DNA of 64,000 nt from Bryobacterales bacterium (GTDB lineage: Bacteria; Acidobacteriota; Terriglobia; Bryobacterales; UBA6623): assembly GCA_028819215.1 (NCBI GenBank), contig JAPPMG010000097.1:106351-170350 (forward strand). Direction: 5' to 3'. The translations under genes were made by a program, and so were the position numbers. Under the pieces are notes generated by a model. It had not been told where the DNA came from. It did no database searches and saw only the letters and a list, made by a program, of their open reading frames with translations. Numbering within the stretch: position 1 is the first letter of the stretch; each line of letters starts with the position of its first letter. Positions 37,309 to 46,053 of the stretch are shown in pieces.

Positions 37309-38121
37309 TCAGGAGGGCTTTCGAGCGACCAGTTGGTGCATCCGCGCGTGGCCGACCATTACCTTCGGGTCACGGTCGACCTTCCGCATGTCGGAAAGGC
37401 ATTTGTCTAGCTCGGCAGGTGACGAACAAGTATTCAGCAGAGACGGCCTTGCCTCGGAGAAGGACCAAGTCCAATAGCCTTTTTCCTTGCCGCCTAGGAA
37501 ATGGCGCTGGTAGGCGTCGGCTCGTTGGACCTCCAAGCCGATAGAGCGCGCGCTCAGCGCCAGCTTGTTGCCGAAACGGAAGTCGAGCGCAAGCGAATCG
37601 GCCAGCTCGAGGATTCGCTTGACGCCTTGCGCGTAGCCTTGTGATGGCGGCTCGGAGTAGATCGTCTTGAGGTCCGGCTCCTCGCACACGAGAACGCCGC
37701 CTGGCTTGAGACAGGCAGCCATAACGCGCATAGCGGCTATCGGATGGCTGAGGTGTGACAGCAGAAAGCGGCAGTATGCGAAGTCGAAGGTGCCTTGGGG
37801 CAGGGCGCTGTCGTAGATGCTGCCCTGCCGGAATTCGACATGCTCGATGCCCGCTTCGCTAGCGAGCCGGGAGGCCTCGGCCACGTGGTCATGGCTGAGG
37901 TCGACGCCAGTAGTCCGCGCTCCGCGAGTCGCGGCCCAGCGGGAAACGCATCCTAGCCCGCAACCGAACTCGACGAACGTCTTTCCGGGGCACAGCCCGG
38001 CGTCAAGCAAGAGCGTGTGGGTGAACGGATCGTGGAGGGCGCACAGCAGCCGCAGGCGCTCGTGGCCGTCTCGCCCGGACGAGAGGATGTAGTGGTCGCC
38101 AGACGGCTCCGTCACGGCCAT
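37309..38121 (-). CDS. SAM-dependent methyltransferase, class I
   Basis: 270 aa. Rossmann-like SAM site VEFGCGLGCVSRWAATRGA, acidic GVDLSHDHV, and motif YCRFLLSHLSHP, as in UbiE/menG-type small-molecule methyltransferases. Substrate unknown. Its ATG at 38121 overlaps the stop of the preceding S1/P1-like gene by ten bases (ATGGCCGTGA), suggesting translational coupling. Confidence 0.85.
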   Translation of the reverse strand: MAVTEPSGDHYILSSGRDGHERLRLLCALHDPFTHTLLLDAGLCPGKTFVEFGCGLGCVSRWAATRGARTTGVDLSHDHVAEASRLASEAGIEHVEFRQGSIYDSALPQGTFDFAYCRFLLSHLSHPIAAMRVMAACLKPGGVLVCEEPDLKTIYSEPPSQGYAQGVKRILELADSLALDFRFGNKLALSARSIGLEVQRADAYQRHFLGGKEKGYWTWSFSEARPSLLNTCSSPAELDKCLSDMRKVDRDPKVMVGHARMHQLVARKPS

Positions 38122-38909
38122 ACGTCGTCTAGCAGGGCCGCTAGGCGGACCGCGGACTTGGCCAAGCGTTCGATCACGATCTGCGTCGCTGATTGCAGAG
38201 CCTCTCCCTCCAGCACCGTCCTGTCTTCCGCGTTGACCGCTGGATATACCTTGCTTGCTGCTATCTGATGGTTCTCCCACGTCCAATCTCGCAAGGTGCC
38301 GCGAGTCCACGCTTCTGTGTCCGCAGAGAGAACATGCTGCCGCACTCGCTGCAACACGTCCTCTTCGGATCCCAAGCTGGCGAGCAGGCCCCGTTCCCAC
38401 GCCTCGTACAGGGTCATCTCATTGCCATCGAGCACAACCGCTCTGTCATCTTTGCTGTCTCCGGGCGGATAGCCACTCAGCAGCGGCTGATGCAAGTCAG
38501 CGGCTAGGTTGACGAGCATCTTGAACGCCTCCCGAGCCTCGTCCCTAGGCCTGATAGCGAGACGCACTATGCCGATGCAGTCGCGGACCTTAGCCGTGAT
38601 GCAGTCGCCGACCGGGCAGTCACGCGCTAGGTCGACGGTCTCTGCTCCCTTTGGAATCGTGATGGAATGCCACGCCTCGGTCTCAGGGCGCTCTTGGACG
38701 ATTTCGTTAGCCCAAGTGGCGACATCTACTAGGCGAACGTCGGGCCCGAGCAGGTATCCGACACGTCTCTTGGCGTTGTCGCTGAGGTATTCTTCCGCCG
38801 CCAGCGCGACGATGCGGTGGCCTTGCTCGCTCCAAGCGAGGGCGGAAGCACAGGTTGCGAGCAGAGCCACGACCAGTGCCACGGACCGTCGTGGAGCGAG
38901 ATGAGACAT
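38112..38909 (-). CDS. S1/P1-nuclease homologue with most zinc ligands replaced
   Basis: 265 aa with a signal peptide ending ALA before Trp26, the mature N-terminal Trp required in S1/P1 nucleases (AWSEQGH). Family ligands by position: Trp26 and His31 kept, His81 in WHSITIP kept, Asp138 in AADLHQP kept. Replaced are the WAD Asp (Asn68 in ATWANE), the LVH His (Asn134), the QPLH His (Leu144), and the NLHxxWD pair (Tyr168 and Glu172 in TLYEAWE). So one zinc site is gone, one is half gone, and the Trp-His-Asp site remains. Probably exported and either catalytically altered or a binding protein. First gene of a pair with the methyltransferase. Confidence 0.82.
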   Translation of the reverse strand: MSHLAPRRSVALVVALLATCASALAWSEQGHRIVALAAEEYLSDNAKRRVGYLLGPDVRLVDVATWANEIVQERPETEAWHSITIPKGAETVDLARDCPVGDCITAKVRDCIGIVRLAIRPRDEAREAFKMLVNLAADLHQPLLSGYPPGDSKDDRAVVLDGNEMTLYEAWERGLLASLGSEEDVLQRVRQHVLSADTEAWTRGTLRDWTWENHQIAASKVYPAVNAEDRTVLEGEALQSATQIVIERLAKSAVRLAALLDDVWP

Positions 38910-38915
38910 GCTTGT

Positions 38916-38921
38916 AGGATA
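38916..38921 (-). promoter_or_regulatory. -10-like TATCCT six bases before the S1/P1-like ATG
   Basis: On the minus strand TATCCT is followed by ACAAGC and the ATG at 38909, with no ribosome site. Fits the leaderless pattern seen at several genes here. Confidence 0.35.
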
Positions 38922-38983
38922 GTGCCTGCGGCGCGATGTGCCGCAGTGCGCCAGACGGCGCCAGAGTCCTCGAGAGAGCCTCC

Positions 38984-40006
38984 ATGACGGCCGCAGACAT
39001 CGCTGAATTGGTGCAAGGCGAGCTGGTAGGTTGCGCAACGGTCGAGATCCAGTCCGGGCAGACGCTGGAAAGGGCCGGCCCGGACCAGCTCGCGTTCTGG
39101 CAGCGCAAGCACGAGACCGAGCTGTTGCCGCCCACCAATGCGGGGTGTGTCGTCGTGGGTCCGGAGACACCGGCGGAAGGCCGAACCATGATTCGGGTAA
39201 GGGACCCCCGTCGAGCATTCGCACGCGCACTCCGGGCGATCATCGGGACCGATCAAGTCGGGGCAGGGATCGATCCATCGGCGGCAGTGGACGCCGGCGC
39301 AGCGCTGGGTGCTGGAGTGGCGGTTGGACCCCTTGCGGTGATTGAACGGGGCGCTTCCATCGGGGAGGGCTCGGTGATTGGTGCGCACGCATACGTGGGC
39401 CGAGGCGCGATCCTGGGACGGGACTGTCGCCTGCATTCCGGAGCCAGGGTCCAAGGCAACGCGCGCTTGGGGGATCGGGTGGTCTTGCACAGCGGGGCGG
39501 TCATCGGATCGGACGGTTTCGGACTCGTGTTCGAGGACGACCACTACGAGAAGTTCCCACAGGTCGGCGGTGTCGAGATTGGCGACGACGTAGATATCGG
39601 GGCGAACTCTTGCGTGGACCGGGGCGCGCTGGACCACACTCGCATCGGCGCGGGCACGAAGCTGGACAACTTGGTTCACATCGGCCACAACTGCCAGATC
39701 GGCAGGCATGTCGTGATGGCCGCACAGGCCGGCCTCTCCGGCGGGGTGGTCGTCGAAGACTACGCCGTTCTGGCCGGGCAAGTGGGGATCGGTGACCGAG
39801 CTCGCGTGGGCGCCCGGGTGCAGCTGGGGGGGCAGGCGGGTCTCTTGCCTGACAAGCAGTTGGAGGCAGACGGGTCGTATTGGGGCACGCCGGCGCGTCC
39901 TTTGAAGGAACAGCTTGTGCGCCAGGCATGGGCCAACCGCCTGCCAGAGTTGGTCAAGGAGCTCAAGCGGCTGCGGGCGCGGGTCGAGGAGCTCGAAGCG
40001 TCATGA
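38984..40006 (+). CDS. lpxD: UDP-3-O-acylglucosamine N-acyltransferase
   Basis: 340 aa from ATG 38984. N-terminal uridine-binding domain (TAADIAELVQGELVGCA), then a left-handed beta-helix of hexapeptide repeats (IGEGSVIGAHAYVGRGA) and the catalytic His235 in VHIGHNCQIG, and a C-terminal helix. Adds the N-linked hydroxy-acyl chain in lipid A synthesis. Cytosolic. Its stop overlaps the next gene by ATGA. No lpxA, lpxB or fabZ is adjacent, unlike the usual cluster. Confidence 0.95.
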   Translation: MTAADIAELVQGELVGCATVEIQSGQTLERAGPDQLAFWQRKHETELLPPTNAGCVVVGPETPAEGRTMIRVRDPRRAFARALRAIIGTDQVGAGIDPSAAVDAGAALGAGVAVGPLAVIERGASIGEGSVIGAHAYVGRGAILGRDCRLHSGARVQGNARLGDRVVLHSGAVIGSDGFGLVFEDDHYEKFPQVGGVEIGDDVDIGANSCVDRGALDHTRIGAGTKLDNLVHIGHNCQIGRHVVMAAQAGLSGGVVVEDYAVLAGQVGIGDRARVGARVQLGGQAGLLPDKQLEADGSYWGTPARPLKEQLVRQAWANRLPELVKELKRLRARVEELEAS

Positions 40007-40641
40007 GGAGCGTCGTCATCGGGGGCAACAGCCGCGAAGTGGGCAAGACTTCGCTGGCGGCGTCGTTGATCGCGGCCACGCGGGAGCTGCATTGGACCGC
40101 GGTGAAGCTGACGCAATTTGGGCATGGCATCTGTTCCCGCGACGGAACGCCGTGCGACTGCGCGGTTGAGAATCCTATGTGCCCCTACGAGATTACGGCC
40201 GAGACAGGCGAGCCCGCGGACACCGACTCGGCCAGAATGCTTGCCGCCGGAGCGGCGAAGGCGCTGTGGGTGCGAGTGGCCATGGGGCAATTGCCTGTCG
40301 CCATGCCCGCAATCCGCGATGCCCTGTCCGAAGCCGGAAATGTGCTTTTCGAATCCAACAGCATCGTCGACCACCTGCCGCCTGACGTGTATCTGTCGGT
40401 CTTGAATCTCGATATTGCCGATTGCAAACAGAGCGCGGCACGTCTGGCGACGGCTGCCGATGCGTTCGTGCTCACCGGAAATAGATCTTCGCCTGAGTTG
40501 TGGGAGGGATTCGAGCCCAGCTTGCTGCGCCGCACGCCAGTGTTCGAGGCCCGGCCGCCGACGTATTGCACCGCCGAGATCGTCAGCTTTGTACGTCAGC
40601 GCTTGCTTGAGGCGGCATCGAAGGAAACACACAAGCCATGA
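40003..40641 (+). CDS. Unrecognised P-loop protein with a four-cysteine cluster
   Basis: 212 aa, overlapping lpxD and the downstream sulfatase by ATGA at both ends, so translated as one chain. The N-terminus MRSVVIGGNSREVGKTSLAA is a P-loop of the SIMIBI/MobB-BioD kind. Right after it, residues 44-60 carry Cys44, Cys51, Cys53 and Cys60 (CSRDGTPCDC then NPMC), a plausible metal or iron-sulfur site. Later strands (VLFESNSIVDHLPPDVYLSV, AADAFVLTGN) look like the core of a Rossmann-like NTPase. I know no family with this combination; a MobB-like or metallochaperone role is only a guess. Confidence 0.8.
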   Translation: MRSVVIGGNSREVGKTSLAASLIAATRELHWTAVKLTQFGHGICSRDGTPCDCAVENPMCPYEITAETGEPADTDSARMLAAGAAKALWVRVAMGQLPVAMPAIRDALSEAGNVLFESNSIVDHLPPDVYLSVLNLDIADCKQSAARLATAADAFVLTGNRSSPELWEGFEPSLLRRTPVFEARPPTYCTAEIVSFVRQRLLEAASKETHKP

Positions 40642-42062
40642 TGAGAATCCTGACTGTTGCAGCTATGTTTGCCTGCACCTGCGCGGTGGCTGACGGGCGA
40701 CCGAACATCGTGTTGATCTTGGCCGATGACTTGGGCTGGAATGACGTCAGCTATCACGGTGGCGATATCCCGACTCCTGCCATCGACCGCATCGCGACCG
40801 AAGGCGTCGAGCTTGATCGCTTTTACGCCTGTCCGGTATGTTCACCGACCCGCGCCGGCCTGATGACGGGACGCTACCCGATTCGCTTCGGCATGCAGCG
40901 GGCCGTGTGCCGACCGTTTCTCACGGTTGGCGTCCCGGCGGCGGAGGAGACCTTGCCGGAGATGCTGGCAAGGGCGGGCTACAGGCAGCGCGGCATTGCC
41001 GGGAAGTGGCACATCGGACACGCATTTCGGAGGTTTCACCCGCTGAATCAAGGCTTCACGTCCTTTGTGGGCCACTACAACGGGAACATCGACTACTACA
41101 CGCACTTTCGAGAAGGCCAGCTGGATTGGCATCGAGGCTTCGAGTCGAACGCTGACGAGGGATATTCCACGGACTTGATCGCCGACGAGGCAGTCAGGTT
41201 CATCGACCAGCACGCGGCTGCAGGACCGTTCTTCCTGTATGTGCCGTTCAACGCCCCGCACACGCCGTTGCAGGTGCCGGATCAGTGGCTGGCGCCGTTC
41301 TCCGCGGTGGAGGACGAGAGGCGCCGAATCTACATGGCGATGGTGGCCGCTATGGACGCTGCGATCGGCCGCATCCTCGAAGCACTGCAGCGCAGCGGCG
41401 TGGAAGACGACACGTTGGTATGGTTCGCGAGCGATAACGGAGGTCAGGCGTTGGCCGACAACACGCCCTTGCGGGCAGGGAAGGGCACCGTCTACGAGGG
41501 CGGGACCAGGGTCGCGGCAGCGTTGCGCTGGCCGAACGGAGTATCTGGCGGGGGCCGCAAGGTCACCGGACTGATGAGCTATCTGGACGTGCTTCCGACG
41601 TTACGCCGGGTGGCCGGCCTTGGCGCATCCGGGGGGCCAGGCGAGCCGCTGGACGGCGAAGATGTCCTCGATTTGATTGTGGGCAGCGAGCTGGACAGGA
41701 AGCGGCAATTCTTCTCGTACTACGAGCGCTACGGGGACGAGCAACTGGCCCTGATCGACGGTGATTGGAAGATCGTGCGGCGCGGTGCACCGATCTTGGG
41801 GGCGAACGCGGCGGACGCTCCTCCGCCCCAGTTGCCGGCCCGGCAAAGACAGGTCCGGCCGGTGACCGTAGAGCTCTTTAACCTCGCGACAGACCCGCTC
41901 GAAAAGGTCGATCTTGCGAAGCGCGAGCGGGAGCGGACTCAGGAGATGCTGACCGCACTCAAGGAGTTCCGGGCCATTCGCCCAGATGGCGGCGTGCCGC
42001 CGATGTCCGCGCCTACGCCCGAGGGCTGGGCAGCTCCTGAACGGTGGAAGATGGCTGAGTGA
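40638..42062 (+). CDS. Sulfatase, arylsulfatase A-like, secreted
   Basis: 474 aa with signal MMRILTVAAMFACTCAVADG. Asp30-Asp31 in LILADDLGWNDVSYHGG, formylglycine Cys68 in CPVCSPTRAGLMTGR, AGKWHIGH, and FASDNGGQALADNTPLRAGKG. The overall form is arylsulfatase A-like. Start ATG overlaps the stop of the P-loop gene (ATGA), making it the third member of the lpxD chain. Coding-strand base use is G-rich like its neighbours, unlike the sulfatase at 42580. Confidence 0.92.
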   Translation: MMRILTVAAMFACTCAVADGRPNIVLILADDLGWNDVSYHGGDIPTPAIDRIATEGVELDRFYACPVCSPTRAGLMTGRYPIRFGMQRAVCRPFLTVGVPAAEETLPEMLARAGYRQRGIAGKWHIGHAFRRFHPLNQGFTSFVGHYNGNIDYYTHFREGQLDWHRGFESNADEGYSTDLIADEAVRFIDQHAAAGPFFLYVPFNAPHTPLQVPDQWLAPFSAVEDERRRIYMAMVAAMDAAIGRILEALQRSGVEDDTLVWFASDNGGQALADNTPLRAGKGTVYEGGTRVAAALRWPNGVSGGGRKVTGLMSYLDVLPTLRRVAGLGASGGPGEPLDGEDVLDLIVGSELDRKRQFFSYYERYGDEQLALIDGDWKIVRRGAPILGANAADAPPPQLPARQRQVRPVTVELFNLATDPLEKVDLAKRERERTQEMLTALKEFRAIRPDGGVPPMSAPTPEGWAAPERWKMAE

Positions 42063-42165
42063 GTGTCGATCCGGACGGCCGGCAGCTGTCCGATTCAGTC
42101 CGACCGGCGAGCCCTTCGAATCGGCCTGAGCTTGACTCCGATGCCTCCGAGTGATATCGTCGAAG

Positions 42166-42242
<77 letters not shown>

Positions 42243-42579
42243 CTTAGCTCCGATATTTCCCCATCTCAGGCCGGTCCCACACTCTCGGGACTACACAGCA
42301 TTTGGGCAGAAAGATGCTTGGTTCAGGGCGGCCAAACCGCTGATATTTTGGCGCCCGCTCACACCGCCTGAACCACCACTCGACATTACCCGAATCGCCC
42401 AAATTCGGCCTCAGAGGCCTCTGGCGTGGCGCTTGACGACTTCTCGCACGGTCGCTCCACAGGACCCTTGTTTGCCACAGCTATCTGGCAAGACAGAGCT
42501 AAGCGCTAGAATCGAGCCGTCCTGCGGCGAGACCTCGCCCAATCTCGTCCGCAACAATGGGCGTCGAGATAAGTGCTCC
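42243..42579. other. Intergenic region between tRNA-fMet and a deviant sulfatase
   Basis: No gene, although the frame of the downstream sulfatase is open back to 42433. It holds an imperfect inverted repeat (42320-42374), a 13-base hairpin GGCCTC-A-GAGGCC at 42407-42419 and a -10-like TAGAAT (in CGCTAGAATCG) near 42505. GATAAG at 42568-42573 lies six bases before the sulfatase ATG. Confidence 0.5.
42320..42374. repeat. Imperfect inverted repeat downstream of tRNA-fMet
   Basis: Arm GGTTCAGGGCGG (42320-42331) pairs with CCGCCTGAACC (42364-42374) with one extra G in the left arm and a ~32-base spacer. It may mark an island edge, a recombination site or a terminator; no T-run follows. Confidence 0.4.
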
Positions 42580-44046
42580 ATGGCAATGCCCCGAAACATC
42601 CGCTCGAATGCCACGCCCCACCGGCTGCTTGCGCTAGCGGGTTTCTGCCTCACGTTCGCAACCTTCTGCTTCCCTGCCGCCCGCCAGTCCAAGCCAAACG
42701 TCCTATTCATCGCCGTAGACGATCTCAACCATTGGGTCGGCCATCTCGGCGGTCATCCCAATTCGCTGACCCCAAACATTGACCGCCTTGCCGCGCGAGG
42801 AGTCTCGTTCGCACGCGCCTACGCATCCGCACCACTCTGCAATCCCTCACGCGTCAGCTTGATGACTGGTATCAACCCCGCTCGCTCCGGCGTCTACGGA
42901 AACATGGAAAAACTGCGCACGCATCTGCCCGATGCCGTCACTCTCCCCCAGTACTTTCGCGACCACGGCTACATCGCCAAGGGCGGCGGCAAGATCTATC
43001 ACAGTCGAGACGCCTACGACGAGGCGTCCTGGGATCAATACTTCTCCACAAGCTCAGCCAAACGACCCACAACGCCACGCCCCGAGAACGCCCCTGACGA
43101 TATGTGGGCCAACTGGGGCCCCACGCCGCTCAAAGACACGGACATGTTCGACGCGCAAATCGCCGACCAGGTCATCGCCGAACTCGGCCAGACGCACGAC
43201 AAGCCCTTTTTCATCGCCTACGGCCTCACCAAGCCGCACATGCCCTGGGTCGTCCCGGAAGAGTACTTCGACCTCCACCCCCTCGATTCCATTTCTCTGC
43301 CATCTGTGATCGAAGGCGATCTAGACGACATCCCATCCTTCGGACGCAAGCTCGCCGCGGAAGTCTACGATCCCTCCGGCGCCAGGAACTTCGCCCACCC
43401 GGGCGGCGACCACGCTTCCATCCTCAAGCACAACCAGTGGAAGCACGCCGTACAGGGCTACCTCGCCACCATCAGTTTTGCCGACGCACAGATCGGCCGG
43501 GTACTCGACGCGCTCGATCGCTCTCCCCACGCCCGCAACACCATCGTCGTCCTCTGGGGCGATCACGGCTGGCACCTCGGCCAAAAACAACACTGGCGAA
43601 AACACGCACTCTGGGAAGCTAGCACGCGCACCACACTCGTCATCGCCCTCCCCGAGAACTCGCCAATCGCCACGCAACGCGGCGTCCAATGCGATCGCAT
43701 CGTCAGCCTCATCGATCTCTACCCCACGCTGCTCGAACTGGCTGGCTTGCCTCCGCGCCGCGGCCTCGATGGCCAATCCATCTCTCCCCTGCTCGGTGAT
43801 CTGTCTCTCCCTTGGACCCGCCCCGCACTCACCACCTACGGCAAAAACAACCACTCGTTGAGATCCGGCCGCTACCGCTACATCCGCTACCACGATGGCA
43901 CCGAAGAACTCTACGATCACCTTTCCGATCCCAGCGAATGGAACAACCTCGCCCATCAATCCATAACCGCCCAACACCGCGCCGTGATCGAAGCGTTGGC
44001 CGAACACCTGCCCTCAGAAAATAAACCGCAAGCGGTCTATGAGTAG
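42580..44046 (+). CDS. Sulfatase, iduronate-2-sulfatase-like, foreign-looking base use
   Basis: 488 aa with a signal sequence (LLALAGFCLTFATFCFPAA). Asp47-Asp48 in FIAVDDLNHW, formylglycine Cys87 in APLCNPSRVSLMTG, GGGKIYHS and LWGDHGWHLGQKQHWRKHALWE, the S1_7 iduronate-sulfatase form also seen at 20976-22466. Its coding strand is strongly C-rich with frequent C-ending codons and CCC/CTC runs, whereas neighbouring genes are G-rich or balanced. It lies right after tRNA-fMet, a common integration target. Probable recent acquisition; donor unknown. Confidence 0.92.
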   Translation: MAMPRNIRSNATPHRLLALAGFCLTFATFCFPAARQSKPNVLFIAVDDLNHWVGHLGGHPNSLTPNIDRLAARGVSFARAYASAPLCNPSRVSLMTGINPARSGVYGNMEKLRTHLPDAVTLPQYFRDHGYIAKGGGKIYHSRDAYDEASWDQYFSTSSAKRPTTPRPENAPDDMWANWGPTPLKDTDMFDAQIADQVIAELGQTHDKPFFIAYGLTKPHMPWVVPEEYFDLHPLDSISLPSVIEGDLDDIPSFGRKLAAEVYDPSGARNFAHPGGDHASILKHNQWKHAVQGYLATISFADAQIGRVLDALDRSPHARNTIVVLWGDHGWHLGQKQHWRKHALWEASTRTTLVIALPENSPIATQRGVQCDRIVSLIDLYPTLLELAGLPPRRGLDGQSISPLLGDLSLPWTRPALTTYGKNNHSLRSGRYRYIRYHDGTEELYDHLSDPSEWNNLAHQSITAQHRAVIEALAEHLPSENKPQAVYE

Positions 44047-44229
44047 CCCTGCCGCGATCGACGAGGTCATTCGCCGCACTTCTGCTCGCCCGCCCCTCGC
44101 ATCAACCGCGCTCGCGGCCCATGCCGGGCCCCGCCCCTCGCGGCTCAAGCCGACACGAGTCGGATCTTGGGCTGATCGAGCAGTACGATGCAGGAGCTCG
44201 CGTTGAGTATTCTCTGTGCTGGTACGCGC

Positions 44230-45723
44230 TTACTCGACGTGCCTGATCCGGAGCGCCGCCCGGGGGGCGTCCTGCCAGGGCAATTCCGGGCGAACGCCCC
44301 ATACGTGGGCGCGAGCCGAGTCATAGTGCGGGTTTGGAGTCGGGAGGCGAGCTCCGACCGCCAGTCGCCAAGCGTCGAGTCGCTTTGCAAGCTCCTCGAC
44401 TCGTCGAGGCTCCTTCTCGGCTAGGTCAGTCTCCTCTCCCAAGTCCGCTTCGAGGTCGTAGAGTTCTCGACGGTCGCCCTCATAGAATTCGAGCAATTTG
44501 TAGCGGCCGAGTCGAATCGATGATGCCGGCGTCGAGTGATGGTACGCCGGATAGTGCCAGTAGAGTGCACGGTCTTCGATGAGCGCGCCGTTGGCTAGGT
44601 TCGGTTTGAGCGAGACGCCGTCGAAGATATGATTGTCCGGCGGTTTGACGCCGGCGAGATCGAGAAAAGTCGGCAGTAGGTCCGTCGTAAGAGCAGGTTG
44701 TTCTTCGACCGCCCCTTCACGAAACATACCCGGCAGGGAAGCAATAAAGGGGATCCGGACTCCGCCCTCGTAGAGCGTTCCTTTTTCGCCTCGCAGAGGT
44801 TCGTTCGAGGTAACGACCGGGCCCTCGCCGTGATAGACCCGGATCAAGCCTCCGTTGTCGGAGGCGAAGAACACGGCCGTGCGGTCGTAGAGGTTCAGTG
44901 CTCGTAGCGTGTCCGTGATCAAGCCAACAGATTCGTCGACCGTTTCGATCATGGCAGCGTAGCGCGGGTCGATTCCTGCGCCGGTTCCGCCAATGCGCTC
45001 GTTGTACTTCGTAATCAACTCCGGGCGCGCCTGCATCGGGATGTGAACCATTGAGTAGGAGAGGAACACGAAGAACGGTCCTCCTTGATGAGCCTTGATG
45101 AAGTTGACGGCCTGTGCGACCTGTGGCCCGATCCCCTTGTAGGGGTTCTGACGGGCGAACTCGTCTTCCGGTGTGTTCGCCTGACCGTCCTCTTGCAAGA
45201 GCGGCGGGCGAGTAAAGCCAAAGGCCACGCCCGGGGACTTCGGCCCCATGCCGGGCGGCATCGTGAAGCTATCGAGGTCGTGGGGACGATTTCCAAAGCC
45301 CAAATGCCACTTGCCGATCAGGGTCGAGACGTAGCCGGCACGGGTCAATTCCGGTGCCAACGTCGGCGTGCTGGTTGGCAATGCATAGGCGTTCTGTGGT
45401 GGGGTGAGCCTCGCCCAGGGCCGCCGATGGGGCCGCGTGAGCATCGGCATGCCAATGCGTGCCGGGTGCTGGCCAGTCAGCAGGCTCACCCGGGTCGGAG
45501 CGCAAACCGGAGCGGCCGAGTACGCGTCGGTGAATCGCACGCCGCGGCTTGCGAGCCGATCTATATGCGGTGTGTCGATGTACCTATTCCCGTAGCAGGA
45601 GAGGTCGGCCCAGCCAAGGTCGTCGACAAGGATCAGGACGATGTTTGGCGGTTGCGCGGGCATCGCCGCCGGCTGGAACATCGCGACCAGTCCGATGCAT
45701 GCCAGCTGGACGGTCGTTCGCAT
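44230..45723 (-). CDS. Sulfatase, arylsulfatase A-like, secreted
   Basis: 497 aa from ATG 45723, preceded at once by AGGG; signal MRTTVQLACIGLVAMFQPAA. Asp34-Asp35 in LILVDDLGWADLSCYGN, formylglycine Cys74 in APVCAPTRVSLLTGQ, IGKWHLGF and FASDNGGLIRVYHGEG. Sixth sulfatase of the window. A TAGAAT in GCGCTAGAATCG lies about 25 bases upstream of the start and is probably its -10. A TTG start five codons upstream is less likely. Confidence 0.92.
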   Translation of the reverse strand: MRTTVQLACIGLVAMFQPAAMPAQPPNIVLILVDDLGWADLSCYGNRYIDTPHIDRLASRGVRFTDAYSAAPVCAPTRVSLLTGQHPARIGMPMLTRPHRRPWARLTPPQNAYALPTSTPTLAPELTRAGYVSTLIGKWHLGFGNRPHDLDSFTMPPGMGPKSPGVAFGFTRPPLLQEDGQANTPEDEFARQNPYKGIGPQVAQAVNFIKAHQGGPFFVFLSYSMVHIPMQARPELITKYNERIGGTGAGIDPRYAAMIETVDESVGLITDTLRALNLYDRTAVFFASDNGGLIRVYHGEGPVVTSNEPLRGEKGTLYEGGVRIPFIASLPGMFREGAVEEQPALTTDLLPTFLDLAGVKPPDNHIFDGVSLKPNLANGALIEDRALYWHYPAYHHSTPASSIRLGRYKLLEFYEGDRRELYDLEADLGEETDLAEKEPRRVEELAKRLDAWRLAVGARLPTPNPHYDSARAHVWGVRPELPWQDAPRAALRIRHVE

Positions 45724-46053
45724 CCCTAGGCTCGCCAAGATCTCGCGATTCTAGCGCGTTGTGGTTCGAAGTTTCCGAGGAGTGTGGTTCTCTCGTCAGC
45801 AACCGTACTGAGGGGTTCGCCACCGTCGTGGCTCTCATTGCATCTCGCTTCGGCGAAGCCCGTTGCGCAGCTGCCGCATGCTCGGCTACGATCGACGCAT
45901 CGGGATGGCCAGAACGGAAATCCCAGACCGAAACTCGCGCCGACGACCTCATCATTCGACTACCTGTGGGGTCGGTAGCGCGGCCGGGACCACGACCGGC
46001 CCCTGCCCATGGGCTGCATATTGACATCAGGGAGCGGAAATAGGGTCCAAGGC
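45724..46053. other. Intergenic, divergent promoters
   Basis: No gene seen. It contains the TAGAAT of the minus-strand sulfatase and, next to the cytochrome gene, TTGACA (46021-46026), then TAGGGT (46041-46046) only 14 bases later, too close for a normal sigma-70 promoter. Confidence 0.4.

Noticed and set aside
42243..44230. Direct repeat of the tRNA-fMet 3' end as an att site
   Set aside because: No copy of the tRNA 3' segment was found downstream within the window, and no integrase is present.
46021..46046. TTGACA and TAGGGT before the cytochrome gene as a sigma-70 promoter
   Set aside because: Spacer is only 14 bases, too short for a normal promoter.
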